From: Lactiplantibacillus plajomi
Lineage (GTDB): Bacteria > Bacillota > Bacilli > Lactobacillales > Lactobacillaceae
Assembly: GCF_005405405.1 (NCBI RefSeq)
Contig: NZ_BJDZ01000015.1
Coordinates: forward strand, 1-64,000
Reading direction: 5' to 3'
Length of the DNA: 64,000 bases
A program made the position numbers and the translations under genes. The notes under the pieces are model-generated. The model saw only the letters and a list, made by a program, of their open reading frames with translations, made no database searches and was not told where the DNA came from. The stretch's first letter is position 1. Every line of letters starts with the position of its first letter. Of this stretch, positions 16,720 through 27,036 are shown in pieces.

Positions 16720-19700
16720 TTACTTTTCCCCCATTTCTTTCCGGAGTAAGGCTAACACTTCCGCTGGTTTTAGTGGCTGTAAATCGTGGTACCCGTTTTC
16801 CGGCAACATCGCGTCAAATTGCATAATTGCCAAGTACGGCGAATATTGGAGCGCGGTCGTCTTATCATCCAACCGGATTGGGTCTAACGCCACGTTACCA
16901 GCAAAGATTTCACGGGCCGCATCCACGATTAACTGCTCATTATGCGCCAGCAAGCGGCCCAATTCTTCGTTGGTCACTAACGCGTTTTTGCCCCCACTGA
17001 GATAAGCCTTATCCGACTTCCGTACGTGGAACGGGTAAACCGATGAGCGGCCTTGGTGTTCCGCAACTTCCGTGTCTAGGTGATCCAACAATTCCGGGTC
17101 ATTTAGTAAGATACCCTGATACTTATTTTCCTTAAGCAACGCTTCCTCAAATCCCTTGGTCACGTCTTTAGGCGCCAACTTAGGGTTTTGAATATGCATA
17201 TAGAGTGCCCCGGCCAGTTGAATATCCGCGGTCGTATCGGTCACAATCGTGCGCTCATTCTTTAAAACGGCTGCTAAATAGGTCAACATCTGCATTGCTA
17301 AACCGTAGTAGGCCTGCCCAAAATCAAAGGCGTGGGCCGATGACTTATAGTCCACGATACCGAGATAATCTTGATTGGCCACCTTAATTTGGTCCAACCG
17401 GTCGATTTTCCCCCGAACGTGCACACTATGGGTCGCATCCACCGAGTAATCCAATGACTTTAAGCTGTGCTCCTGACCGACGTTACCGAATAGTAACTCG
17501 GTCTGTACCGGCTGGGCATCCGAGCGCTTACTCTGGTTACGAATGGCAAACGCCACCTGGCGGACCGTCCGAACGAGCTGGCGCTGAATGTACGCCATCC
17601 GGTTGGAACTCGTTAAGATCACAAACTGCTGCTGAGCTAAAACTTCCTTGGTAATCGTTTCAAGATAGCTCGACAACTTTTCATCCGTTACCTGCGCCAA
17701 TGGAATATGGTCGGCCCGAATGGCCTTAATAATGCCGTCTAACACGGCGTGGAAAAATTCACCGGTACTAGCCGGGGACAAGTCAAAGACGTCGCGCTCC
17801 CTTAACTTGAGTCCGTACTTCAAGAAGTAGGCGTACGGGTTACGGTAATACTCTTCCAATTTAGAAATTGAGGTATAAATTCGGTTACCGTACAGCGCGT
17901 TGACACTGTTTTCCGTTAATTGTTGGGGTTCGTTACGATAATCCAGCCCCGCTAATAACCGCTGCGCGAGCGGACCAAACTGGGTATCAGCCCGTAACTG
18001 CTGGGCTAGCCAGACCCAGACACCCGCTGGGTGGATTTCCGCTCCCTGCCGCCCGTAATCAGCATTAGTAGTGAGGACGTCCCGGTAAACTTGAATAACG
18101 TGACTTAGCGTCCGGCGTTTCGTGCTAACGAACGGCGTGATATCCGGTTCGACTGGGTCGGGGGCGTTTAAGTAGGTCACCTCTGGCAACTTAAAATGTT
18201 GCTGAATTCGTTTCACGTACGGCGACCAGTTCAATGTCGATTCCTGATCATCCTTTAGCGGCGCACTAAAAATCAAGTGTTTCTGGGCGCTGAGAAAGGC
18301 TAAGTAGTTCAGGCAACTCTCGTCAGCTAACTGAACTACCGCCGAATCATTTAGAAAATGGCCTTCACCTAATTCGGTCAGCGCCGGTTCCAGCGCGGTC
18401 TTATCAGCATCGCTCAACAAGTTATTCGCCACGATTCGGTCGGGCATCACGAGGTCGGTCGCGCCAATCATAAAGACGACTTTTCGGTCCTGACTCTGCA
18501 CCATCCCACTTTCAGAAACGAGCACTTGGTCCAACGTCGACGGGATTTGTGAATAACTTGCACCTTCAAAACCAGCTTTTAATAAGGCGATGAAGTCTTC
18601 GTTGACGAACGACTCGTCCCCTAAAATCACCACGTACTCGTCTAACATGCCACAAAACGTTTGCCAAGTCTGCTCGGGTTCCGCCGCCGTCGCCACGTCG
18701 CCGCGATCGAGCGCCTGGTCACGCCAAGCCAATAGTTGGGTCGTGACCCCGGCCTGTTCAAGAAAGTTCACTAAAACGGTCGCCGCTTCACGCCCATTTT
18801 TAGCGGTAGCGATGGCTTTGAAAAACGGCGGGAAAGTTGCCGCCACAAAGTGATGGATCAAGTTGATTTGCTTTGAAATGGCGAGGTTTTTATCGGTTTC
18901 AACGCCGGTATCGCCCTCGTTTAATTGGAAGTACTGCCAATCTTCGCGCTGCGTCCAGCGGTGGCCCGAATAACCGCTTTTAAGGATGAAGTTTTCCGTT
19001 AAATCGACCGCCTGCCGGTAAGCTTCCCGTGCCATGGGCTGGCCATCAACCTGCGGTAAAATCAGTTCCGTTTTTAGGATCCGCATGACGTCGCGGTAAC
19101 CGTAATGACTCTTTTGTAAATCAAATAACGCGCCAATCAGCTCCACAAGCGGGTGGTCCGCCATCGACCGTTGTAAATCGACAAAGTACGGAATTTCGAG
19201 CTGTTGTAGCGTGGGTGCCAGCATCGTCTGGTAGTTGGCTAGGTGCCGGGTCATAATTAAAAAGTCCCGGTAATGATAATCGTCGGCCGGATTTTCGTGC
19301 CGCTTGGCAACCATCGCCCGAATTTTGCGGCCAACTTGCGCCAATTCGGTTTGGCGGCTGTCCGTCCGCATAATCTCAATCTGATGGTTAGGCTGCTCCT
19401 GACCAGTTGCGGCTTGCGGGTGACCCCGCCAAAAATCATCCAGTACGGCCAAGCCATGACTAACACGCAAGTCTTTGGCCTGAATATCCGTCAAAACCTT
19501 GACGTGGCGTTCACGCGCGTAGTTGTAGAGGCGGTAGTACAGCCGACCGGATTGGTAAAATAAACGACCCGTTTCCGGTAACTGGTCAACTACCTTGTGG
19601 TCCAACGTCAGGCTGACGGTCACATCGGCGCCGCGTTCCAACATGGTCGTAATAATCCCTTGTTCCTGTGAAGGAAGCTGCGCAAACCCAACCAATTCTA

Positions 19701-20316
19701 GGTACACGTGAACGCTGCTTAAATCTTGGTGGCGCAAATAGGCGTTCAACTGGGCTAACACGTCGGCCGGTTTGAGGTACTTCCCCGCCGTTGCTTCAAT
19801 GAAGTCCGCATAAACGATGGCTAAATCGTGCAGCTTGGCGCCTAAATCACCACTAGTGGTTTGTTGCGCCAAGGTTTGCAGGTCTTCCGGTTGTAAATTA
19901 GCGACTTGTAATTCGTTCACTTCCCGTGCTAACTGGGTTATAAAACCTGTCTGGGTGACTTCCCCACCGAATAATTGTAATTCTGGCTGGTGCTGTTTCA
20001 GAATCCGGTAAAGTAGCATATCAATTCCGGCCGCGGATAGCCGTGGAACTTGGTAGGCCGCTTCGTTCTTCATTAAGTACCAGGCTAAGCGGGTAAATGA
20101 CAGTACCTGCACCTGGTGTTGCGCGTACATCCCATCTTTTTTGCTCAACCCTGCCAATCGGTTTAAAACGTCAACTTCGGTATCAAATTTAATGTGGTTG
20201 GGGACTAAATAAAAAAACTGGTCGCGAGGCTGCTCCGTTAACGCCGCCATGAGTTGCTCGACCATCGTCGCACGATGATCCATCTTCGCCGGACCCAGTA
20301 CAAATTGTAAACTCAC
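16720..20316 (-). CDS. addB: ATP-dependent helicase/nuclease subunit B
   Basis: 1198 aa from the GTG at 20316, which follows GGAGG by about seven bases; longer in-frame starts would run through the SOS-type box. AddB supplies the second nuclease and Chi recognition. The C-terminal nuclease motif is G-I-V-D-Y-K-S-S-A-H (near residue 1020). Bacillus AddB carries iron-sulfur cysteines flanking this domain, with a cluster just before an F-D motif. Here the matching segment reads Y-S-P-Y-L-A-I-M-Q-F-D without cysteines, as I recall for lactic RexB proteins. It is first in the addB-addA operon. Confidence 0.93.
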   Translation of the reverse strand: MSLQFVLGPAKMDHRATMVEQLMAALTEQPRDQFFYLVPNHIKFDTEVDVLNRLAGLSKKDGMYAQHQVQVLSFTRLAWYLMKNEAAYQVPRLSAAGIDMLLYRILKQHQPELQLFGGEVTQTGFITQLAREVNELQVANLQPEDLQTLAQQTTSGDLGAKLHDLAIVYADFIEATAGKYLKPADVLAQLNAYLRHQDLSSVHVYLELVGFAQLPSQEQGIITTMLERGADVTVSLTLDHKVVDQLPETGRLFYQSGRLYYRLYNYARERHVKVLTDIQAKDLRVSHGLAVLDDFWRGHPQAATGQEQPNHQIEIMRTDSRQTELAQVGRKIRAMVAKRHENPADDYHYRDFLIMTRHLANYQTMLAPTLQQLEIPYFVDLQRSMADHPLVELIGALFDLQKSHYGYRDVMRILKTELILPQVDGQPMAREAYRQAVDLTENFILKSGYSGHRWTQREDWQYFQLNEGDTGVETDKNLAISKQINLIHHFVAATFPPFFKAIATAKNGREAATVLVNFLEQAGVTTQLLAWRDQALDRGDVATAAEPEQTWQTFCGMLDEYVVILGDESFVNEDFIALLKAGFEGASYSQIPSTLDQVLVSESGMVQSQDRKVVFMIGATDLVMPDRIVANNLLSDADKTALEPALTELGEGHFLNDSAVVQLADESCLNYLAFLSAQKHLIFSAPLKDDQESTLNWSPYVKRIQQHFKLPEVTYLNAPDPVEPDITPFVSTKRRTLSHVIQVYRDVLTTNADYGRQGAEIHPAGVWVWLAQQLRADTQFGPLAQRLLAGLDYRNEPQQLTENSVNALYGNRIYTSISKLEEYYRNPYAYFLKYGLKLRERDVFDLSPASTGEFFHAVLDGIIKAIRADHIPLAQVTDEKLSSYLETITKEVLAQQQFVILTSSNRMAYIQRQLVRTVRQVAFAIRNQSKRSDAQPVQTELLFGNVGQEHSLKSLDYSVDATHSVHVRGKIDRLDQIKVANQDYLGIVDYKSSAHAFDFGQAYYGLAMQMLTYLAAVLKNERTIVTDTTADIQLAGALYMHIQNPKLAPKDVTKGFEEALLKENKYQGILLNDPELLDHLDTEVAEHQGRSSVYPFHVRKSDKAYLSGGKNALVTNEELGRLLAHNEQLIVDAAREIFAGNVALDPIRLDDKTTALQYSPYLAIMQFDAMLPENGYHDLQPLKPAEVLALLRKEMGEK

Positions 20317-20332
20317 CACAATCCCTCCAATG

Positions 20333-20346
20333 TGAACAAACGTTCT
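20333..20346. promoter_or_regulatory. SOS-type (LexA/DinR) box upstream of addB
   Basis: The perfect palindromic core GAAC-AAAC-GTTC (20334-20345) matches the Gram-positive LexA consensus GAAC-N4-GTTC. It lies 18 bases upstream of the addB start, just past the ribosome site and downstream of a GATAAT-like -10 on the minus strand, where a repressor would block transcription. Confidence 0.6.
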
Positions 20347-20395
20347 GTTTAAGTTAGTCTTATTATCGCACAAAATTCTAGCCAAAAAAACCACT

Positions 20396-20424
20396 GACCA
20401 GCAGGTTGTTCAAATCTGCTGGTC
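20396..20424 (-). terminator. second hairpin downstream of the pyr operon
   Basis: The perfect 9-bp repeat GACCAGCAG / CTGCTGGTC has an 11-base loop. On the minus strand it is followed by AGTGG and then T7, so it may be a backup terminator before addB. Confidence 0.4.
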
Positions 20425-20440
20425 ATGATAACTTTCCCAT

Positions 20441-20485
20441 AAAAATACCCGGAAAGTACTGGTCAACCAGTAACCTTTCCGGGTT
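20441..20485 (-). terminator. terminator of the pyr operon
   Basis: On the minus strand the stem ACCCGGAAAG / CTTTCCGGGT has an inner TACTGG/CCAGTA arm and is followed by ATTTTT, just after the pyrE stop. Confidence 0.85.
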
Positions 20486-20493
20486 CTAAAGAC

Positions 20494-21132
20494 TTATTTA
20501 ACGCCGTTCCAATGTTCAGGATCCCGCCGCCAAGTATGCAATGAAGCTAATTCCGCGTCGTTGATCTCGCCCTTTTTACGGGCCACCTTAATCAGCGCTG
20601 AATAATTCGACAGGCTAAATAATGGTAGACCGGCCGCCGCAAAATTTTCAGTGGCCGCATCCAAACCGTAACTAAAGATTGCGCCGACCGCTAAGATATC
20701 ACCACCGGCTGCTTGAACCGCTTTAGCCGCTTGCAAGACACTGCCCCCGGTCGAAATCAGGTCGTCTAACATGACGACCTTTTCGCCCGGCTGCAGCACA
20801 CCTTCGATTTGTCGACCCGCGCCGTGGTCCTTGGGCTTCGAGCGAACGTAAATCATTGGTAAGTCCAACAATTGGGCGACCCAGGCCGCGTGCGGGATTC
20901 CCGCCGTTGCAACACCGGCAATTGCTTGCGCCTCCGGATAACGTTGCTTAATCAAGTCGGCAATTCCGTTCGCAATATGGTTACGGACGATCGGGTAAGA
21001 AATGGTCAGCCGGTTATCGGTATAAATCGGGCTGTGAATCCCGCTCGCCCAAGTAAACGGGTCGGTCGGCCGTAGCGTGACCGCGCCAATTTCCAATAAG
21101 TCGGTCGCAATCGTTGCTGCAAGTTCTGTCAT
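20494..21132 (-). CDS. pyrE: orotate phosphoribosyltransferase
   Basis: 212 aa. It joins orotate to PRPP to give OMP, step 5 of UMP synthesis. The PRPP-binding motif V-M-L-D-D-L-I-S-T-G-G-S is near residue 120. I chose the ATG at 21132, two bases after the pyrF stop with GGAGCGA upstream; the ATG at 21147 would lie inside pyrF without a ribosome site. Last gene of the pyr operon, followed by a terminator. Confidence 0.96.
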   Translation of the reverse strand: MTELAATIATDLLEIGAVTLRPTDPFTWASGIHSPIYTDNRLTISYPIVRNHIANGIADLIKQRYPEAQAIAGVATAGIPHAAWVAQLLDLPMIYVRSKPKDHGAGRQIEGVLQPGEKVVMLDDLISTGGSVLQAAKAVQAAGGDILAVGAIFSYGLDAATENFAAAGLPLFSLSNYSALIKVARKKGEINDAELASLHTWRRDPEHWNGVK

Positions 21133-21134
21133 AA

Positions 21135-21848
21135 TTAGTCGCTCCATTCTGTCAAAATTTGTTGATAGGCGGTCCGCGGGTCGGCCGCTTGGGTAATCGG
21201 TCGGCCAACGACTAAGCCGTTACTCCCCGCGGCGGCAGCCTGTGCCGGCGTCATCACCCGTTGCTGATCATCCGCCTGCGCGCTGGCTGGTCGAATACCC
21301 GGGGTAATGCCTAGGAAATCGGGACCGCACGCCGCGTGAATCGCCGCGACTTCTTGGGCGGAACAGATTACACCGTCACAGCCACTTTGCTTAGCAACTT
21401 TCGCGTAATGCACCACACTTTGCTGAACGCTACCGGCGATTTGTTGGTCCTCATTTAAAATAGTTTGATTCGTCGAAGTGAGCTGGGTGATTGCTAATAA
21501 TTGCGGTGCCGCCAGTCCTTGCGACTGCGCACCGGCCAGCAGCCCGCGCTTGGCGGCCGCCAACATCACGTGACCACCGGCAGCGTGAACCGTCGTGTAC
21601 GTCACACCCAGCCGGCCGATGACCCGCATTGCGGCTTCGACCGTGTTTGGAATGTCGTGCAGTTTTAAATCCAAGAACACGGCGTGCCCCCGCTCCTGAA
21701 CGGCCCGGACAATCGCCGGACCGGTCGCGTAAAACAATTCCATCCCGATTTTAACCGTTACGGCGGTGCTTGCCGGAAAACGGTCCAAAAAGGCCAACGC
21801 CGTCTCAGCGGTTGGAAAATCCAACGCAATAATTACCGGTCGCGTCAT
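21135..21848 (-). CDS. pyrF: orotidine 5'-phosphate decarboxylase
   Basis: 237 aa, the usual length for the short bacterial type. It converts OMP to UMP, the last step of the pathway. The substrate- and proton-transfer motif [13 protein letters not shown] lies near residue 60, with catalytic lysine and aspartates intact. The start overlaps the pyrD stop by four bases (ATGA) behind GGAGGTG, so the two are coupled. Confidence 0.97.
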   Translation of the reverse strand: MTRPVIIALDFPTAETALAFLDRFPASTAVTVKIGMELFYATGPAIVRAVQERGHAVFLDLKLHDIPNTVEAAMRVIGRLGVTYTTVHAAGGHVMLAAAKRGLLAGAQSQGLAAPQLLAITQLTSTNQTILNEDQQIAGSVQQSVVHYAKVAKQSGCDGVICSAQEVAAIHAACGPDFLGITPGIRPASAQADDQQRVMTPAQAAAAGSNGLVVGRPITQAADPRTAYQQILTEWSD

Positions 21849-22762
21849 CCCTGCACCTCCGTGACTAATTGCTGAAGACTTTCAATCCCGTACTTATCCA
21901 TCTCAGCCGGTAAACCGGCGATGATGTCCGTGCAAGCCGTTGGGTGACCGTACGTCGCGGCCCCGACTTGAACGGCGTTTGCGCCCGCCAAGTAAAATTC
22001 CAGGACGTCGGCCGGCGTAAAGACGCCACCAACCCCGATAATCGGTAACTTGGTCTGCTGACGGACTTGGTGAATCATCCGCACCGCCAACGGGTGGATT
22101 GCCTTACCGGATAACCCACCGGTACCGTGCGCCAAAATTGGTTGCCGGGTCGCGAGGTCAATCCCCATCCCAGTTAAGGTGTTAATCATCGTTAACCCAG
22201 CGGCGCCACCCGCTTCCGCGGCCGCCGCAATCGGCACGATGTCGGTTACGTTGGGCGTTAACTTCATGAAGACCGGCTTATCAACCGCCGTCACGATTTG
22301 GCGGGTCAACGCCTCAACCGTTGCCGGATCCGTTCCGAATGCCAAGCCACCGTGGTCGACGTTCGGACACGAAATGTTGATTTCTAGTAACTTAACGTTG
22401 GCCGCCGTCGCCATCTTTTTAGCAACCGTCACGTATTCCTCAAAGCTGGCTCCGGCCACACTACCGATAATCGGTAAGTCCGGGTAGTGCGTTGCCAACC
22501 ACGGTAACTTTTCCGCCAAAACAGCTTCAATACCAGGGTTTTTTAGCCCAATGGCGTTCAACCAGCCGGCGGTCGTCGGGGCGGTCGTTGGCCGTGGATT
22601 GCCCACCTTCGCCTCAGCCGTAGTCGACTTAATAACCAGTCCGCCCAGCGCGTTTAAATCCAACTGTTGGGCCATTTGTTGCCCATAGGCCGCCGTCCCA
22701 CTTGCTGGCATGACCGGATTTTGGAGCGTTACGCCCGCTAAATTTACTGTTAATCGTCCCAT
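21845..22762 (-). CDS. pyrD: dihydroorotate dehydrogenase, class 1B type
   Basis: 305 aa. It oxidises dihydroorotate to orotate with FMN. The catalytic-loop motif [13 protein letters not shown] (near residue 130) carries the active-site cysteine and follows the class 1B pattern. C-terminal G-V-G-G-V and the phosphate-binding region near 240-265 are present. Class 1B enzymes normally pair with the iron-sulfur/FAD subunit PyrK to pass electrons to NAD+, but no pyrK lies between carB and pyrD or elsewhere in the window. The electron acceptor is therefore uncertain. ATG behind ATAGGAGGAATACG. Confidence 0.94.
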   Translation of the reverse strand: MGRLTVNLAGVTLQNPVMPASGTAAYGQQMAQQLDLNALGGLVIKSTTAEAKVGNPRPTTAPTTAGWLNAIGLKNPGIEAVLAEKLPWLATHYPDLPIIGSVAGASFEEYVTVAKKMATAANVKLLEINISCPNVDHGGLAFGTDPATVEALTRQIVTAVDKPVFMKLTPNVTDIVPIAAAAEAGGAAGLTMINTLTGMGIDLATRQPILAHGTGGLSGKAIHPLAVRMIHQVRQQTKLPIIGVGGVFTPADVLEFYLAGANAVQVGAATYGHPTACTDIIAGLPAEMDKYGIESLQQLVTEVQG

Positions 22763-22772
22763 CGTATTCCTC

Positions 22773-25700
22773 CTATAAGGCCTGGGTCACAAACGACTGC
22801 GACTCGCGAACTTGTAAAATGGCAGCCACGGTATCCAACGCCGTAAACAGTGGAATCCCGTGGGCAATCGACGTGTTACGAATTAGCGCGCCGTCGTCGG
22901 CCGCCTGTTCCTCGTCCGAAACCGTGTTGATGACGACTTGGACCTGGCCCGCTTCCATTTGGTGCAGTAGGTCATTTTCGCCGCCGTCAATTTTTTTCAC
23001 GACCGCGACGTTGAGCCCGTGGTCCGTCAAGTAGCTGGCCGTCCCGCTGGTTGCTAAGAGCTGGTAGCCCAGTGCGTGGAACCGCCGTGCCAATTTGACC
23101 GCTTCCGGCTTGTCGTCGTCACGAACCGTAATCAAGACGTTGCCGGTGCTTGGCACGTGGAGCTTGGCCGCTTCAAACGCCTTGTACAGCGCCTTAGCCA
23201 TCGTCTTGTCTGAGCCCATGACTTCACCGGTGGATTTCATTTCCGGTCCTAACAAGCTGTCGACCCGGTTAAGCTTAGAAAATGAGAAGACCGGCGCCTT
23301 CACGTGCACCATGTCGCTAACTGGGGCTAAGCCCGTTTCAAAGCCCTGCTCCCGCAACGACTGGCCTAAAATTACGCGGGTCGCGACCTGCGCCATTGAA
23401 ATGTTGGTGACCTTGCTTAAGAACGGAACCGTCCGACTAGCCCGGGGGTTCACTTCAATCACGTAAACCTGTTCGTCGTGAATCACAAATTGAATGTTCA
23501 TCATCCCAATGCAGTTCAGCGTTAAGGCTAACTGCTTGGTGTACGTCACGATTTGGTCCTGCACCGCCTGCGATAGTGACTGGGGCGGGTAAACCGCCAT
23601 CGAATCACCGGAGTGGACCCCGGCACGTTCGATGTGTTCCATAATGCCCGGGATCAAGACCGTTTCACCGTCGCAAATCGCGTCAACTTCACACTCTTTC
23701 CCGACCAAGTAGCGGTCGATCAATACCGGGTGGTCGTTTGAGACCTTCACGGCGTTATGCATGTAATGGTCGAGGTCGGCGCGCTTCTTCACAATTTCCA
23801 TCGCCCGTCCACCGAGCACGTAGCTTGGCCGTACTAAAACCGGGTAACCCAAGCGGTCGGCAATCGTTAACGCGGTCGCTTCATCACTCGCCGTATCACC
23901 GGCTGGTTGCGGGATCTTCAATGACTTGATGACTTTGTCGAAGGCGTCGCGGTCCTCAGCGCGGTTGACGTCAGCCACGCTGGTCCCTAAAATCTGAACT
24001 CCGCGGTCGGCTAACGGTTGCGCCAAGTTAATCGCCGTTTGACCACCGAATTGGACGATGACCCCCTTCGGCTTTTCTAAATCGATGACGTTTAAGACGT
24101 CTTCTAGCGTCAGCGGTTCAAAGTATAATTTGTCGGAAACCGAGAAATCGGTTGAGACCGTTTCCGGATTACTGTTCATAATAATTGCTTCGTAACCGGC
24201 CTTTTGGATGGCTTTAACCGAATGGACCGTTGCGTAATCGAATTCGACCCCCTGCCCGATTCGAATCGGACCGGACCCTAAAACCAGCACGGACGGCCGT
24301 TGATCGACCACGCTTTCGTTTTCAAATTCATAAGTCCCGTAGTAGTACGGGGTCGCGGATTCAAACTCACCCGCGCAAGTATCGACCATCTTATAAACTG
24401 GCGTCAACTGGTGGGCTTCGCGGAACTGCCGCACCGTGTCGGCGTCTTCGTGCCAGTAGTCGGCGACCGTTTCGTCGGTAAAACCGTTGCGCTTAGCGGT
24501 AGTTAAAACGTCGATGTCATCAACGTGGGCCTTCAACGTGGTTTCGATTTCCGTAATGTGTAGTAGTTTATCGAGGAAGAACACGTTGATCTTGGTTAAT
24601 TCAGCTAAATCATCAATGGTGTAGCCGCGCCGAATGGCTTCCATTAGGTAAAACAAGCGGTCGTCCTGGGCATGAATCAACTTATCACTCAATTGGTCAT
24701 CATCGACCGCCCGCAGTGACGGTTCTTCCGCGTGATGCACACCAATTTCCAGTGACCGGACCGCCTTAAGGGTGGCCTCTTCCACGTTGCGGCCAATCGC
24801 CATAACTTCCCCGGTCGCCTTCATCTGGGTCCCTAAGCGCCGGTCAGCCTTAGTGAATTTATCGAACGGCCAGCGTGGAATCTTGCAGACCACGTAGTCG
24901 AGTGCCGGTTCAAATTCAGCGTAAGTCGTGCCGGTCACGGGGTTTTTAATTTCATCCAAGTGTAACCCAACCGCAATTTTAGCCGCCATCTTGGCAATTG
25001 GGTACCCGGTCGCCTTTGAAGCTAACGCTGAGGAACGGCTGACCCGCGGGTTGACTTCAATAATGTAGTAGTTAAAGCTATGCGGATCGAGCGCTAACTG
25101 AACGTTACAGCCCCCCTCAATTTTCAACGCGCGAATAATCTTCAACGCGGCGTCGCGTAACATCTGCACTTCGCGGTCCGCCAACGTCTGGACCGGTGCG
25201 TAGACGATCGAATCGCCGGTATGAATGCCGACCGGGTCAAAGTTTTCCATGTTGCAGACGACCATTGCGTTGTCGGCAGCGTCGCGCATCACTTCAAATT
25301 CAATTTCCTTATACCCGGCAATGCTTTGTTCGATCAAGACCTGGGTCACCGGTGATAACGACAGCCCGTTTTCGGCAATTTCACGCAGTTCGGCGTCGTT
25401 TTCGGCAATCCCGCCACCGGTACCGCCCATCGTGAAGGCCGGCCGGACAATGACTGGAAAGCCCGACTTATCTGCAAATTCTAAGGCCTCGTCAACGGTG
25501 TGGGCAATGCCGGATGCCGGAACCGGTTCACCTAATTTTTCCATTAAGTCTTTAAACTGTTCGCGGTCTTCCGCCTGGTCGATCGCACTGAGCTTGGTCC
25601 CCAGCAGTTCAATGTGTAACTCGTCTAAAATGCCCGACTTGGATAATTCCATCGCCATGTTAAGGCCCTGTTGGCCACCCAGCGTTGGTAAAATGGCGTC

Positions 25701-25949
25701 CGGCCGTTCCTTGCGCAAAATTTGCGAAACGAATTCCAACGTAATTGGCTCCAAGTAAACCTGGTCGGCAATTTCCTTATCGGTCATGATGGTGGCCGGG
25801 TTCGAGTTGACCAACACCACTTCGTAATCCAGTTCCTTTAAAGCTAAGCACGCCTGGGTCCCCGAATAATCAAACTCTGCGGCCTGACCGATAATAATTG
25901 GGCCAGAACCAATGACCATAATCTTATGAATATCTGTACGCTTAGGCAT
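22773..25949 (-). CDS. carB: carbamoyl phosphate synthase large subunit (pyrimidine type)
   Basis: 1058 aa, full length. It makes carbamoyl phosphate from bicarbonate, ammonia and two ATP. Two homologous ATP-grasp halves are visible: each starts with a G-S-G-P-I-x-I-G-Q motif (near residues 13 and 558) and holds an E-V-N-P-R-x-S-R motif. An MGS-like regulatory domain covers about the last 130 residues. It overlaps carA by eight bases. Placement between carA and pyrD in a PyrR-controlled operon marks it as the pyrimidine-linked (pyrAB) copy; an arginine-linked copy could exist elsewhere. Confidence 0.97.
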   Translation of the reverse strand: MPKRTDIHKIMVIGSGPIIIGQAAEFDYSGTQACLALKELDYEVVLVNSNPATIMTDKEIADQVYLEPITLEFVSQILRKERPDAILPTLGGQQGLNMAMELSKSGILDELHIELLGTKLSAIDQAEDREQFKDLMEKLGEPVPASGIAHTVDEALEFADKSGFPVIVRPAFTMGGTGGGIAENDAELREIAENGLSLSPVTQVLIEQSIAGYKEIEFEVMRDAADNAMVVCNMENFDPVGIHTGDSIVYAPVQTLADREVQMLRDAALKIIRALKIEGGCNVQLALDPHSFNYYIIEVNPRVSRSSALASKATGYPIAKMAAKIAVGLHLDEIKNPVTGTTYAEFEPALDYVVCKIPRWPFDKFTKADRRLGTQMKATGEVMAIGRNVEEATLKAVRSLEIGVHHAEEPSLRAVDDDQLSDKLIHAQDDRLFYLMEAIRRGYTIDDLAELTKINVFFLDKLLHITEIETTLKAHVDDIDVLTTAKRNGFTDETVADYWHEDADTVRQFREAHQLTPVYKMVDTCAGEFESATPYYYGTYEFENESVVDQRPSVLVLGSGPIRIGQGVEFDYATVHSVKAIQKAGYEAIIMNSNPETVSTDFSVSDKLYFEPLTLEDVLNVIDLEKPKGVIVQFGGQTAINLAQPLADRGVQILGTSVADVNRAEDRDAFDKVIKSLKIPQPAGDTASDEATALTIADRLGYPVLVRPSYVLGGRAMEIVKKRADLDHYMHNAVKVSNDHPVLIDRYLVGKECEVDAICDGETVLIPGIMEHIERAGVHSGDSMAVYPPQSLSQAVQDQIVTYTKQLALTLNCIGMMNIQFVIHDEQVYVIEVNPRASRTVPFLSKVTNISMAQVATRVILGQSLREQGFETGLAPVSDMVHVKAPVFSFSKLNRVDSLLGPEMKSTGEVMGSDKTMAKALYKAFEAAKLHVPSTGNVLITVRDDDKPEAVKLARRFHALGYQLLATSGTASYLTDHGLNVAVVKKIDGGENDLLHQMEAGQVQVVINTVSDEEQAADDGALIRNTSIAHGIPLFTALDTVAAILQVRESQSFVTQAL

Positions 25950-27036
25950 TGAATTTGCTCTCTTTCCGGGCCACTTGATGGGCCGCCATCAAATCAATAA
26001 ACTCGTCAAAAATGTGATCCGCATCGTGCGGACCCGGCGCAGCGTCCGGATGGTATTGCACTGAAAAGGCCGCGTAATCGCGGTGACGGAGCCCTTCGAC
26101 CGTACCATCGTTGATTTCTTCGTGGGTCATCATCAAGTCCGTTTGACGCAACGATTCCTTTGAAACCGCGTAGCCGTGGTTTTGCGAGGTAAAGTCGATT
26201 CTACCAGTTGCAATCTCCCGAACCGGGTGGTTAAAGCCGCGGTGCCCAAATTTCATCTTGAACGTATCGGCGCCGTTAGCTAACGCAAATAGTTGGTGAC
26301 CCAAGCAGATCCCGAATAACGGAATGTGCTTTTCGACCTCACGAATCATCGGTAACGCACTCGGCACGTCCTTGGGGTCGCCAGGGCCGTTGGTCAGCAT
26401 CACGCCGTCCGGATTAAGTGCCATGATTTCGGACGCGGTCGTGTTATACGGCAGGACCGTTAAGTTGCAGTGGCGTTTTGCTAACTCCCGTAAAATGGAG
26501 TGTTTCAAGCCAAAATCAACGACCACCACGTTAGGGCCGGTTGACGGATTGGGGTAAGCGTTTGTCGTTGAGCTTTCCGCTACGACCGCCTTGCCGAGTT
26601 CCGTTACCCGCAGCCGGTCGACGGTATCTGGTAAGACTTCATCGACGATGGTCGCTTTCATGGCTCCCTGTTCACGGATGTGCTTAGTCACGGCCCGGGT
26701 ATCGATATCGGTAATTCCGGGAATATTATTTTGTTTTAAGTAATCATCAAGCGACATTTCGCTGCGCCAGTTACTGGCACGGCGGGCAACTTCGTGAACC
26801 ACGACCCCCTTACAAGTGGGTTTAATTGATTCGTGATCGTCACGGTTAATGCCGTAATTTCCAATCAACGGGTAGGTGAACATCAAGATTTCACCGTTAT
26901 ACGATTGGTCCGTGATGGATTCTTGATAACCGCTCATCCCGGTATTAAAAACCAGCTCACCAACCGTTGCCGTTGGCGCCCCAAAGCCGGTCCCCGGGTA
27001 GACGGTACCGTCCGCTAATACTAAGTATCTTTTCAT
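25942..27036 (-). CDS. carA: carbamoyl phosphate synthase small (glutaminase) subunit
   Basis: 364 aa. It hydrolyses glutamine and passes ammonia to CarB. The N-terminal CPSase small domain covers about residues 1-140. The class I amidotransferase domain has the nucleophile elbow L-F-G-I-C-L-G-H-Q (near residue 245) and H-P-D-A-A-P-G-P-H (near 335). The ATG overlaps the pyrC stop by four bases, with AGAAAGGA upstream. Also called pyrAA in lactic acid bacteria. Confidence 0.97.
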   Translation of the reverse strand: MKRYLVLADGTVYPGTGFGAPTATVGELVFNTGMSGYQESITDQSYNGEILMFTYPLIGNYGINRDDHESIKPTCKGVVVHEVARRASNWRSEMSLDDYLKQNNIPGITDIDTRAVTKHIREQGAMKATIVDEVLPDTVDRLRVTELGKAVVAESSTTNAYPNPSTGPNVVVVDFGLKHSILRELAKRHCNLTVLPYNTTASEIMALNPDGVMLTNGPGDPKDVPSALPMIREVEKHIPLFGICLGHQLFALANGADTFKMKFGHRGFNHPVREIATGRIDFTSQNHGYAVSKESLRQTDLMMTHEEINDGTVEGLRHRDYAAFSVQYHPDAAPGPHDADHIFDEFIDLMAAHQVARKESKFNA

